A stretch of DNA of 9,965 nucleotides from Bacteroidota bacterium. GTDB taxonomy: Bacteria > Bacteroidota > Ignavibacteria > Kapaibacteriales > UBA2268. Positions 1 through 7,287 of this stretch are shown one piece after another. The stretch is from positions 1-9,965 of the forward strand of contig DAHXMP010000017.1 of assembly GCA_027371665.1 (NCBI GenBank), given 5' to 3'. The stretch's first letter is position 1. Every line of letters starts with the position of its first letter. The position numbers and the translations under genes are program-made. The notes under the pieces are model-generated. The model searched no databases. It worked only from the letters and a program-made list of their open reading frames with translations, and had not been told where the DNA came from.

Positions 1-231
1 TTTTTTGTAAATTTAATTATATCGAAATAACGAATAACAAAATTACGAATAATTTGTTTTAACTGAAAGATTATTTCTTCTTAAATAATAGTTCAAACGA
101 TTAATTAAAAAATTTTTTATGATAATAATTATGAAAGGTGAGTAAGAAGAAAAAACCGAAATATTCAGAAAATAATTAAATACATAATTATAGTAATAGA
201 TAAAGTAATAATAACGGTTAAACTTTTTATA

Positions 232-239
232 TATATTTG
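232..239 (+). promoter_or_regulatory. possible -7 box of a Bacteroidota-type promoter
   Basis: TATATTTG at this position fits the TAnnTTTG -7 element known for the Bacteroidota primary sigma factor, and lies about 100 bp before the lipoprotein start. No clear TTTG/TTG -33 element is present at the expected 19-base spacing. In such AT-rich DNA the match could be chance. Confidence 0.2.
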
Positions 240-322
240 CGTCAAATACTATAAGAAAAGATTAAGAAGTCCATAAAGGGCATGATTTGAAAAATAAATT
301 ACTCCGTTAAATAAATAATGAA

Positions 323-330
323 AAGGAGGG
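323..330 (+). promoter_or_regulatory. strong ribosome binding site fixing the lipoprotein start
   Basis: AAGGAGGG lies seven bases before the ATG at 338. It is the best Shine-Dalgarno match in the window and supports that start. Its strength suggests high translation, as expected for an abundant envelope lipoprotein. Confidence 0.7.
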
Positions 331-337
331 AATTAAA

Positions 338-1522
338 ATGAAAAAGATTTTATCAATGCTTGCATCAGTTGCGGTTATCGGGATTATTTTAACCGGTTGT
401 TCTACAACAAATACAGGTGAGGATTACTTCGGCTACTCTCCTAAACACAAAGTACAGGAACCGGATGTCAGAACCATTTATGACAATAATAATAATAATG
501 CAGATGATAATCAGGGAACCTGGCAGAATCCGCTTTCTGATAATTATGATAATACTTATTCAAATGCCGGAGGGGTTTATAACAGCTACAATCCCTTGTA
601 TGTACCTGTTATAGTGCCATGGTGGTACAATTATTACGGATGGATGTCTTATCCATTTTACCGCAGGCACTATTATTCAGGCTTTTATATTAGTTTTGGA
701 TATTCACCATTTGATGATTATTACAATGACTGGTATTCTCCATGGTATGATTACAATCCATATTACGGGTATTATTGGCCAACTAATACTTATTACGGTT
801 ATTACGGTTGGTTTCGTCAGCCGTATTATGCATATAACCCCGGTCCTGCAGTCCCGAGAAAAAACAGAAATTTTGGACCGAGTAGGGATGGTAATGTCCT
901 GACAAATTCCGGTACCGGTGGGGATTGGAGAATTAACAGGACAGGTTATTCCGGTTCCTCATCATCAGGTTATAGTTCCGGCAGAAGGACAGTTTATAAC
1001 ACAACACCGGGTTCGGTTTACAGTACAACAGGCAGTGTATATTCGTCCGGCAGCGGGAGATACAATCGTTCAGGTAATGGAAATACCTCGAATGGTTCAG
1101 TTTATTCGCAGAGCGGAAGCAAATGGAATTCAAACTCGGGTACCGGCTATAACAAGTCAGGTAACAATGGCACAAACAGGAGTTTTTTCAAAAATGGTGC
1201 GGATAATGCTAATCCCGGCAATCAGAGTGGAGGTCAAATGAACAGAAACAGCGGTGCAATAAAAGGTAATCCGCCAAGCTGGAAAAATGAAGGCGGTTAT
1301 AACTCCGGCAGTGCAGTGAAAAGAAGCTTTGGCAAAAGTATTGAAAGAAGCACTCCGGCTTATACAAGACCTTCGGGTGGGATTAGTTTTCCATCATTTA
1401 ACCGTTCGTCCGGCGGAAGCAGGAATTCGGGAGGCTATTCTGCTCCGAGCCGTTCAAGTTCAGGTTCGTCCAATCGTTCAAGTTCGGGTTCAAACGGCGG
1501 TTCAAATCGCAGCAGGAGATAA
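338..1522 (+). CDS. Tyr/Asn/Gly/Ser-rich surface lipoprotein of unknown function
   Basis: A 394-residue protein starts with a lysine-containing hydrophobic signal segment (residues 1-20) and a lipobox, LTGC, with the acylated cysteine at position 21, so it is almost certainly a lipoprotein. Residues 45-80 are Asn/Asp-rich. Residues 88-168 are extraordinarily rich in Tyr, Trp, Phe and Pro, with repeated YYGYY and WYxYNPYYG-like runs. From about 185 to the end the chain is low-complexity Gly/Ser/Asn/Arg and probably disordered, ending in near-repeats of RSSSGS. No enzymatic domain is recognisable. A strong Shine-Dalgarno precedes the ATG, and the stop codon is two bases from the next gene, an outer-membrane barrel, so the two are probably co-transcribed. 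Such aromatic/Ser-rich lipoproteins occur in Bacteroidota-like genomes, usually as hypothetical proteins. A structural or surface role is inference. Confidence 0.85.
   Translation: MKKILSMLASVAVIGIILTGCSTTNTGEDYFGYSPKHKVQEPDVRTIYDNNNNNADDNQGTWQNPLSDNYDNTYSNAGGVYNSYNPLYVPVIVPWWYNYYGWMSYPFYRRHYYSGFYISFGYSPFDDYYNDWYSPWYDYNPYYGYYWPTNTYYGYYGWFRQPYYAYNPGPAVPRKNRNFGPSRDGNVLTNSGTGGDWRINRTGYSGSSSSGYSSGRRTVYNTTPGSVYSTTGSVYSSGSGRYNRSGNGNTSNGSVYSQSGSKWNSNSGTGYNKSGNNGTNRSFFKNGADNANPGNQSGGQMNRNSGAIKGNPPSWKNEGGYNSGSAVKRSFGKSIERSTPAYTRPSGGISFPSFNRSSGGSRNSGGYSAPSRSSSGSSNRSSSGSNGGSNRSRR
1451..1498 (+). repeat. two diverged 24-bp tandem units in the lipoprotein tail
   Basis: The units at 1451-1474 and 1475-1498 encode RSSSGSSN and RSSSGSNG. 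The first 17 bases are identical except for one position; the rest is diverged. This is the clearest internal duplication in the low-complexity 3' end of the lipoprotein gene, and a plausible site of length variation between strains. Confidence 0.6.
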
Positions 1523-1524
1523 TT

Positions 1525-2958
1525 ATGAATAAGACAGCTTTGATTATTGTAATATTTGTTATTTGCTTTTTAGGTGCTGAAAACGGGGTGCATGCTCAAT
1601 ATATCGAGGATGCACTCCGGTATGCTATTCCTAACGGAATGATTACTCCTCGTGTTGCTGCGTTTAATGTGTCATATAACGGCTTATCCGATGATATCGG
1701 TGCCCTAATGTATAATCCCGCTGGATTAACCCTGCCGCAGAGTTCCGAATTATCCTTTGGATTCGGATTTACAAGGAACAACACTGAAACGGAGTTTATG
1801 AACCTTAAGAATTTGCTTCATACTAATAACGGCTATTTATCCCATTTCGGGTTGCTTTTTCCGATGGATAACGGCAAACACAGGGCTGCAATTGGTATAG
1901 GGTACTTTCTCGAAAGCAATTACGATGATGATATGAAATATGATGCTTTTAATCCGACTTCAACTTATATTGCAAACGAAGCTCAATTCGGACCAAGAAG
2001 CTTTAATGACAATTTTGCAACATTTCTTAGCTTAGCTAATAGTCAATTTAAAACACCTCTTACCGATAGTCTTCAGCAATCAGCTTTTATACAGGAAAAG
2101 GGAGGTTTGCATAATATTACAGGCGGAGCGGCATTCGATTTAAATGATTATATTTCAGTCGGTTTTACAATAACCGGTAAATGGGGCAGTTATTCTTATT
2201 CCAGGGATTATAATGAAACCGATGTCTTAAATAAATACAATTATTTTGACACAAATTTTACAAATATTGATTTTAACAATTTAAATATAAATGAATCAAT
2301 CACTGCTGATATTTCCGGTGTTACGGGTTCTCTCGGTATTCAAGCCAGGATTCTCGATTTTATGAGGTTTGGTGCAACAATAAAATTCCCAACATGGTAT
2401 CAGATAAATGAAAATTTTTCTCAGAAAGCTACAGTCTTATATGACAACGGAGATGTTTCCCAGACACCTTATGATAATGAGGGACAAACTTCTTATCACA
2501 TTACAACCCCTTTTGTGTATTGTGCAGGTATGTCATTTTATGCACAGGGACTGACTTTTACGACAGGAATTGAATACATGGATGTATCACAACTCGTTTT
2601 CAGTGATGCCACTACCGATGTTCAAAATTTGAATATGTATATTGCACAAATGCTCGTGGGCCAGGTAACTTGGGGATTCGGTGCCGAATATAAAATACCA
2701 TTAATGCCAATATTTGTAAGGGCAAGCTATGCTAGCACAACCTCTCCATACAGCCAGGATATTCCAAATGCATATTTATCATATTTTTCACTTGGAGGAG
2801 GAATCCTTTTTGGTGACAATATAAGACTTGACGGAGTATTCAGGTGGAAAGACGTGTCACAATTGAGAACTAACTATGGCTCGGGGACAAATGCCTCAAC
2901 ATATATTTTTACAACTATGCCTTTGGATATAGGGCTACAGTTGACATACAGGTATTAA
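1525..2958 (+). CDS. OmpP1/FadL/TodX-family outer-membrane transport protein
   Basis: A 477-residue protein with a signal peptide (hydrophobic 5-17, likely cleavage after VHA at 22-24). The mature N-terminus carries GALMYNPAGLTLPQ (59-72), the pattern seen near the start of FadL-like barrels (xxxNPAGL), followed by SELSFGFGF, a typical first beta-strand. The rest alternates strand-like segments with Asn/Asp/Tyr-rich loops and ends LGLQ-type strand plus YRY, an aromatic C-terminus expected of a BAM substrate. The length is close to other FadL-family proteins. FadL proteins carry hydrophobic compounds across the outer membrane; the substrate cannot be read from sequence. AGGAG lies in the last codons of the upstream lipoprotein gene, with a two-base gap between stop and start, so translation is probably coupled. 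The gene is convergent with dedA, 13 bp away. Confidence 0.8.
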   Translation: MNKTALIIVIFVICFLGAENGVHAQYIEDALRYAIPNGMITPRVAAFNVSYNGLSDDIGALMYNPAGLTLPQSSELSFGFGFTRNNTETEFMNLKNLLHTNNGYLSHFGLLFPMDNGKHRAAIGIGYFLESNYDDDMKYDAFNPTSTYIANEAQFGPRSFNDNFATFLSLANSQFKTPLTDSLQQSAFIQEKGGLHNITGGAAFDLNDYISVGFTITGKWGSYSYSRDYNETDVLNKYNYFDTNFTNIDFNNLNINESITADISGVTGSLGIQARILDFMRFGATIKFPTWYQINENFSQKATVLYDNGDVSQTPYDNEGQTSYHITTPFVYCAGMSFYAQGLTFTTGIEYMDVSQLVFSDATTDVQNLNMYIAQMLVGQVTWGFGAEYKIPLMPIFVRASYASTTSPYSQDIPNAYLSYFSLGGGILFGDNIRLDGVFRWKDVSQLRTNYGSGTNASTYIFTTMPLDIGLQLTYRY

Positions 2959-2971
2959 ATTATTGTATACA

Positions 2972-3658
2972 CTATGTTCTTACAGCCATCTTGTTCCTAA
3001 AAAATTCAATTATTATTGGAGTTATTGATATTAAAATAATCACGAGCACTACATAGCTGAAATTGTTTTTAACAAATGATAACTGACCGAAGAAGTAACC
3101 TGCAAATACAAATATTGTTACCCATAAGAAAGCTCCTGCCATATCAAAGGGAAGAAATTTACGATATGCCATTTTACCGATTCCTGCAACAAAAGGGGCG
3201 AATGTCCTTACAATTGGTACAAAACGGGCAATTATTACAGTTTTTACTCCATATTTCTCGTAGAATTTATGTGTTTTTTCAAGGTATTCACGTTTCAGAA
3301 ATCTCACCTTTTCAGTGAAAACCCGCGGTCCAACATAATAACCAATCCAATAGTTTGAATTATCACCCAAAATAGTTGCCGTTAAAATTATAATATAAAG
3401 AATGAACGGATTAAGAGCTCCGATAGCTGCAAATGAACCTGCTGCAAACAGAAGTGAATCACCGGGTAAAAAGGGTGTTACAACCAGGCCTGTTTCACAA
3501 TATATCACGATGAATAATATTAAATAAGTCCAGAAACCATATTCAGAGATGACACTGCCAAGATATTTATCAATATGAAGAAAAATCTGGAAAAGATGTA
3601 CGAACCAATCTAAGAAAGAAGCTTGTAAAAAACTGAAAATCGAAGCAAATAATTCCAT
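2972..3658 (-). CDS. DedA-family (SNARE-associated/VTT domain) membrane protein
   Basis: A 228-residue integral membrane protein matching the DedA family in length and motifs. It has an acidic residue in the CETG segment (E55), then FLPGDSLLFAAGS (63-75), GDNSNYWIGYYVG (98-110) and the diagnostic RFVPIVRTFAPFVAGIG (145-161) with R145 and R151. These residues are conserved in DedA proteins; several family members act as undecaprenyl-phosphate or phospholipid translocases in the inner membrane, often with proton-motive-force-linked phenotypes. Which lipid this copy moves is unknown. The hydrophobic segments lie roughly at 42-61, 68-95, 139-160, 172-192 and 200-219. It is transcribed alone, convergent with the FadL-like gene and divergent from the HsmA-like gene, so it probably has its own promoter within 3659-3813. 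No strong Shine-Dalgarno precedes its ATG. Confidence 0.9.
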   Translation of the reverse strand: MELFASIFSFLQASFLDWFVHLFQIFLHIDKYLGSVISEYGFWTYLILFIVIYCETGLVVTPFLPGDSLLFAAGSFAAIGALNPFILYIIILTATILGDNSNYWIGYYVGPRVFTEKVRFLKREYLEKTHKFYEKYGVKTVIIARFVPIVRTFAPFVAGIGKMAYRKFLPFDMAGAFLWVTIFVFAGYFFGQLSFVKNNFSYVVLVIILISITPIIIEFFRNKMAVRT

Positions 3659-3758
3659 TAAACTCTGCTATTAATTAAACTCTAAGATTAACGAGACCAA
3701 ATAACAATTATTGCAGTTAATGAGCAATAATAACATATTTGAAGATTTTTTTTAAATA

Positions 3759-3772
3759 AGACTTTTAAGTCT
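3759..3772. repeat. short perfect inverted repeat between divergent genes
   Basis: AGACTT-TT-AAGTCT, a six-base dyad with a two-base centre, lies in the 155-bp divergent interval between dedA and the HsmA-like gene, 42 bp before the latter's start. It could be an operator half-site pair, but it is short and the surroundings are AT-rich, so chance is quite possible. Confidence 0.25.
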
Positions 3773-3813
3773 GAAAAATTTATTAATTTTGTATTTTAAC
3801 TTTAGGTTGTTGA

Positions 3814-4200
3814 ATGAATAATGTTTTATTAGCAGGAATTATAATTGTCAACTTTGCGTTGATTTCATATACAATAGGTTTCATAACAGAACAAAGAAAG
3901 AGGCATGTAACCGGCATTGCTCTTACATTTATCAGTATAGGAGTTGTTTTGGATTTAACTTCCACAACGTTTATGATATTAGGCTCAAAAAATACTCCCT
4001 TTACAGTCCATGGTTGTTTAGGTTACGCTGCACTATTGGGGATGCTTTTTGATGCCATTTTCCTATGGAGATTAAAAGCAAAGAGCGGTAAAAATTCCGA
4101 AGTTCCTAAAAGACTACATGTGTATTCCAGGTTAGCTTATATATGGTGGATTGTCGCCTATATTACAGGTGCCATACTCGTTGCTGTTAAATATCATTAA
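3814..4200 (+). CDS. small four-helix membrane protein, HsmA/TIGR03987-like
   Basis: A 128-residue protein with four hydrophobic helices (about 4-24, 33-55, 66-86, 106-125) and almost nothing else. The N-terminal FxLxxYTIGxxxE-like helix, the DLTSTTFM segment (47-54, compare D-TGTTLM in the family) and the HG motif (66-67) followed by an F/L-rich helix resemble the TIGR03987/HsmA family of uncharacterised inner-membrane proteins of about 130 residues. I recognise this by pattern only. Histidines 66 and 102 lie at helix ends and could be metal or heme ligands, but nothing proves it. The Shine-Dalgarno is weak. The gene stands alone, divergent from dedA and upstream of a decayed HmuY gene. Confidence 0.65.
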   Translation: MNNVLLAGIIIVNFALISYTIGFITEQRKRHVTGIALTFISIGVVLDLTSTTFMILGSKNTPFTVHGCLGYAALLGMLFDAIFLWRLKAKSGKNSEVPKRLHVYSRLAYIWWIVAYITGAILVAVKYH

Positions 4201-4394
4201 TCCTTCAATCCATTGATTAATTTTGTTAAGTCTTTACTGAAAATTTTTTTTGATTGAAATTAATTAGTTTTATGATGATGAACAGGTTTAAAAATATAGA
4301 TGTGTACAGATTTTTGGAAGTACAATGGGAGGGCATACTCTAAATTAATTTATATAGTGCTTGCAGCATTTTTTTTTACAAATAGCAAATATAA

Positions 4395-4757
4395 AATCCG
4401 ACCAAGCAATTTCATTTCAAAGGTTATGCAAGATATGGCAGTTATAGTACCTGCGATTTTACAGGTGATGCTCAGGCACCTGCAACAGGATATAATATAG
4501 ATACATCCTGGGTAACGACTGCATTGCCAACAGGTTCAGGCAACGGCTGGTATAATTATGACGATGTTAACCATCTCATTCTTCCCATTCCCGGTGTTGT
4601 CCTTGTTTTTAGAACAGCCGATGGTAAGTATGCAAAGATGAGGATTGAGAATTATTATAAAGGTAATCCTCAACTCGAGTCTCTCAATGATTCCAGCGTC
4701 GCAAGGTATTACATATTTGAGTATGTCTATCAACCAAATGGGACGACGAAATTTTAA
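4395..4757 (+). pseudogene. decayed HmuY-family gene, C-terminal part readable
   Basis: The frame read from 4395 (just after a TAA at 4392) is open for 120 codons and contains AQAPATGYNID, a WYNYD segment, the block VVLVFRTADGKYAKMRIENY, then YYIFEYVYQPNGTTKF. This block is the characteristic C-terminal half of HmuY-family proteins, the heme-binding or lipoprotein-like family first known from Porphyromonas. The N-terminal half is missing. The same frame has an ATG at 4272 but stops at 4341, 4383 and 4392, and there is no lipoprotein signal. No ATG or convincing start lies in the surviving part before a methionine inside the conserved block; a TTG at 4524 is the only alternative start and would cut the domain. 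The neighbouring frame over 4300-4410 may hold a frameshifted piece, but I cannot recognise it firmly. I read this as a degraded remnant, unless sequencing errors broke it. Confidence 0.7.
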
Positions 4758-4765
4758 TAATTAAT

Positions 4766-4822
4766 TAGTCGTTAGTCGTTTGTCTTTAGTAACTATTACT
4801 ATCGGCTCCCGGCTAACGACTA
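4766..4822. repeat. 10-bp inverted repeat with 7-bp tandem copies between convergent genes
   Basis: TAGTCGTTAG (4766-4775) is perfectly complemented by CTAACGACTA (4813-4822), separated by 37 bases. The left arm overlaps two head-to-tail copies of AGTCGTT (4767-4780). The patch lies between the 3' end of the HmuY remnant and the 3' end of the sulfur operon on the other strand. It could be a terminator-like structure or a decayed small repeat element. The long loop and absence of a clear T-run argue against a classical intrinsic terminator. Confidence 0.45.
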
Positions 4823-4849
4823 TTGAATAATAACTATTAACTAAGGCCA

Positions 4850-6052
4850 TCAACAGCCGCCGATAATACGTTTTGGTTTTTTCTCTTTGTTGTTTTTTGC
4901 CCGCGGTTTAAATTCTTTTAATATTATTGGAATTTGTTGTGACGCATAAATTCTAAACCGGTTCGTATAAATTTCTTCCTTTGTTTTTGGATTTTCCATA
5001 GGCTTATAATTTAGAATTGATGCGACAAAATTGTTTAATCCACCGCGAAGAATTCTTACGTGTTTATAACCCAGTTCGGTTGCTATAATTGCCATTTTTC
5101 GCTCAGTTAATTCATCATCCGCAATAAAGATGCTGATTTTGTTTCTAATACTAAGTGTTTTGTAGGCATCTTTTTCAAATAATCTATTAATAGTCATGCT
5201 TGTCGTTCGTGGTAAAGGGAACTGTTCCTGTTCTTTTTCAGGCCTGAAATCAATGCCCTGGTATTTATCGCATTCGAGTATTTTTGTCAGGCATAATGCA
5301 AATTCATCAACATTCATCGTGTCGAGCGGGTAAGAATTAACATAGTTCAAATTTTCAATTTTTTGAGTTAGATTAGCTTTTCTATCCGTAAAGACGAAGG
5401 CGGATAAAGCTAAAACGACACCTAAGAGTCCCATACTGATATAATAAGGAGTAAAGCGGATTGCTGGTTTTTTTATTCCATTTACTTTATTTTCGATTAT
5501 TGAGGTAAACCAGAAAGAAATGAGTCCTAATGCGACGAATAAAAATGCAAAAAGGCTTTGTGAAATTCCAAGCGTTTGGAACATCTGCGGACTTCCCATA
5601 TCTGCCGCTTTATAAAAATTTTCAAATAAGGGATAACCTTCGCCAAAAATAAATACTCCGGCAATAGTACCCCCGATAAAAATCATAGCGTCAATTTTTC
5701 CTATCGAAGCGGCACATATACTTGTGCCAGGGCAGAATCCGCCAATTACAAATCCAAGTCCCATTATTAGTCCGCCGCCAATGGCTGACCAGAGGAAAGT
5801 TGGATTAATGTACATTAAGCTCACATCGAGCAGTCCAAAATGGTCCAATGCAATAACACCGAGCATTGCCACTAATCCCGCCGTAAAAAATACCCTCAAA
5901 ACCGTGAAATCATAACCATAAAATAAGCCCACTAATTTTTTTGAGGTGGAAAAACCTGCCTGCTCGAGTATTGCACCGAAAAAGATGCCAATAATCATAG
6001 CGACTATAAAATTCATATTATTACTAATTATATCCGGCACTAATGGTCCCAT
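4850..6052 (-). CDS. YeeE/YedE sulfur-transport subunit fused to a Cys-less rhodanese-like domain
   Basis: A 400-residue fusion. Residues 1-225 form the membrane part, with about six helices and the YeeE/YedE (DUF395) signature GFCPGTSICAASIG (105-118) bearing C107 and C113. Family members such as TsuA carry thiosulfate through conserved cysteines. Residues about 240-345 resemble a rhodanese: YQGIDFRPEKE (264-274) matches the DxR strand and GYKHVRILRGGLNNF (328-342) matches the terminal GG motif. The active-site loop, normally a Cys followed by five residues, reads IFIADDELT, with isoleucine 310 where the cysteine should be, so sulfurtransferase activity by the usual route is unlikely. A lysine-rich tail ends in GGC, with the cysteine as last residue; C254 and C261 are the other cysteines in the soluble part. 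AGGAG eight bases before the ATG supports the start. It is the last gene of the operon, 15 bp after the partner subunit. Confidence 0.85.
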   Translation of the reverse strand: MGPLVPDIISNNMNFIVAMIIGIFFGAILEQAGFSTSKKLVGLFYGYDFTVLRVFFTAGLVAMLGVIALDHFGLLDVSLMYINPTFLWSAIGGGLIMGLGFVIGGFCPGTSICAASIGKIDAMIFIGGTIAGVFIFGEGYPLFENFYKAADMGSPQMFQTLGISQSLFAFLFVALGLISFWFTSIIENKVNGIKKPAIRFTPYYISMGLLGVVLALSAFVFTDRKANLTQKIENLNYVNSYPLDTMNVDEFALCLTKILECDKYQGIDFRPEKEQEQFPLPRTTSMTINRLFEKDAYKTLSIRNKISIFIADDELTERKMAIIATELGYKHVRILRGGLNNFVASILNYKPMENPKTKEEIYTNRFRIYASQQIPIILKEFKPRAKNNKEKKPKRIIGGC

Positions 6053-6067
6053 AATAATTTCTCCTAA

Positions 6068-6589
6068 TTAAATCCAAAACTTTTTAAAGAAATAAGCAAA
6101 CATATACGCACCGCCAAAGATAGCAAACATGGTGATGATACCACCGGTGGACATGACTGCCATGCCGCTCAATGCTGCGCCGCTCGTACAGCCACGCCCT
6201 AATTGTGAGCCTATACCCCAGAGCATGCCGCCGATAATTGCACCGGCTACTCTCATTTTAGTTGTGGAACGCGGGCCTTTTTCAAATTTTAAATCGAGTC
6301 GGTTTGAAATCAAACCGGATATAAATGCACCAATAATTACACCGGTCATTTCAAAAACCAACCAATTCATCATTGGGCTTTTCCCGGGATGTTCGGCAGA
6401 ATATTCTTTATAGAACTTAGCACTTCCTGTATGAGTCGGTGCAACGATTTCTGCTCCGGTTACCGCAACGCTTTTGAATGCTCCGCTTGCACCTAGTCCG
6501 CGTCCTGTTATGTAGATTGTTGCAACGAGCAGCAAACCTAATAAAATCCCTGCCAGGTAAGGATTCATATAATTTGTATTTTCATTCAT
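6068..6589 (-). CDS. YeeE/YedE-family transporter subunit (first half)
   Basis: A 173-residue membrane protein with hydrophobic segments around 10-28, 76-94, 113-130 and 148-168. It carries one copy of the YeeE/YedE signature, LGRGCTSGAALSGMAVMS (130-147), with a single cysteine, C134. Full-length YeeE proteins contain two such halves in one chain of about 350 residues. Here they are separate, adjacent genes, so the two products presumably pair to form one channel for thiosulfate or another reduced sulfur species. The loop 50-75 (APTHTG...HPGKSPMMNW) is of the type seen in this subfamily. AGGTG precedes the ATG, ten bases after the cytochrome b stop. It could alternatively form a homomer, but the adjacent complementary half argues against that. 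Confidence 0.85.
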   Translation of the reverse strand: MNENTNYMNPYLAGILLGLLLVATIYITGRGLGASGAFKSVAVTGAEIVAPTHTGSAKFYKEYSAEHPGKSPMMNWLVFEMTGVIIGAFISGLISNRLDLKFEKGPRSTTKMRVAGAIIGGMLWGIGSQLGRGCTSGAALSGMAVMSTGGIITMFAIFGGAYMFAYFFKKFWI

Positions 6590-6599
6590 TTTACACCTA

Positions 6600-7286
6600 T
6601 TATGATATTAATGATTCTTTTTTGTCAATCATATCTCCTCGAGCTAAGTCTGAGGGTTTGTTTTCTTCTGCTCCATACTCTTCTAATTCTTCATAACCTG
6701 TAAGCATCGCTCTCAAATTTGAAGTTATTGTCTTACCTGTCGTAATTAAATACAAATGAGTTATAATAAATACAACAAGCAAAATTGCGGCTATTGTATG
6801 AAAGATTGCTATGTATTTCAGAGTGGAAATGTTGATTGAATCTACACCGTATCGTGTCGGGTAACGGTAGAACATATATAATAACCCGGAGGTTAAACTT
6901 AAAGGAATTACGAGAATTTTTAATCCAAAGTATGTTAATTTTTGCAGTGGATTTAATTTGCTCAATACTGTTTTTTTGGTGGGGTGTGGAGCATTTCTGA
7001 ATATCCCGAAAATATAATAGTTGAGTTGAGACTTTATATTTTTAAATGTTGGAACATATTGTCTCCATTCGCCTGTGGAAAAGTGCCAGAAAATAGCGAA
7101 AACAATTAATATCATAAACATGTACGCCGCTATATTGTGGTATCTGACAGCATCGCTATACCCCAGGAATGAAAAAGAACCGTGAATCTCAAATCCGGTG
7201 AATGCAAGGAAGAATATCAGAATTGCCTGCATCCAATGCCAAAATCTTTCGAATGCTTTATAAATATATACTTGCTTTTTGTTCAT
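6600..7286 (-). CDS. membrane cytochrome b (thiosulfate reductase/hydrogenase cyt b type)
   Basis: A 228-residue protein with four main hydrophobic helices (about 18-36, 50-70, 118-140, 160-180). Histidines sit where b-type heme ligands are expected: H17 in RFWHWMQ, H50 and H68 in helix 2, and H163 and H177 in the last helix (FHTIAA and ITHLYL). This is the cytochrome b/b6 domain found as quinol-oxidising or quinone-reducing subunit of thiosulfate reductases, formate dehydrogenases and NiFe hydrogenases. Next to the octaheme cytochrome, its likely role is to exchange electrons between the quinone pool and the periplasmic hemes. The C-terminal 30 residues are acidic and hydrophilic. Its ATG follows the octaheme stop codon by one base and its Shine-Dalgarno lies inside that gene, so the two are translationally coupled. 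Confidence 0.88.
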   Translation of the reverse strand: MNKKQVYIYKAFERFWHWMQAILIFFLAFTGFEIHGSFSFLGYSDAVRYHNIAAYMFMILIVFAIFWHFSTGEWRQYVPTFKNIKSQLNYYIFGIFRNAPHPTKKTVLSKLNPLQKLTYFGLKILVIPLSLTSGLLYMFYRYPTRYGVDSINISTLKYIAIFHTIAAILLVVFIITHLYLITTGKTITSNLRAMLTGYEELEEYGAEENKPSDLARGDMIDKKESLIS

Positions 7287-7287
7287 T

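Larger units (their letters stand above)
1..337. other. AT-rich intergenic region, no gene
   Basis: I see no credible coding frame here; the longest ATG-started frames are a few codons. The stretch is very AT-rich. An eight-base word, ACGAATAA, occurs twice 15 bp apart (30-37 and 45-52). The region ends in a strong Shine-Dalgarno sequence for the following lipoprotein gene. It must contain the promoter of that gene; the only candidate I can point to is listed separately. No structured RNA or tRNA is evident. Confidence 0.6.

Noticed and set aside
417..1532. Several open frames overlapping the lipoprotein gene on both strands
   Set aside because: They arise from the repetitive Asn/Tyr/Gly/Ser codons, have no ribosome binding sites and no recognisable domains; the lipoprotein frame has a signal peptide and lipobox.
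4201..4271. Possible terminator after the HsmA-like gene
   Set aside because: There is a T-run (about 4243-4250) and weak complementary words such as TTCAATC/GATTGAA, but no compact GC-containing hairpin directly before it.
4300..4500. A 66-codon plus-strand frame before the HmuY block
   Set aside because: It may contain part of the broken HmuY sequence in a shifted frame, but I could not match it to the family, so it is not called as a separate gene.
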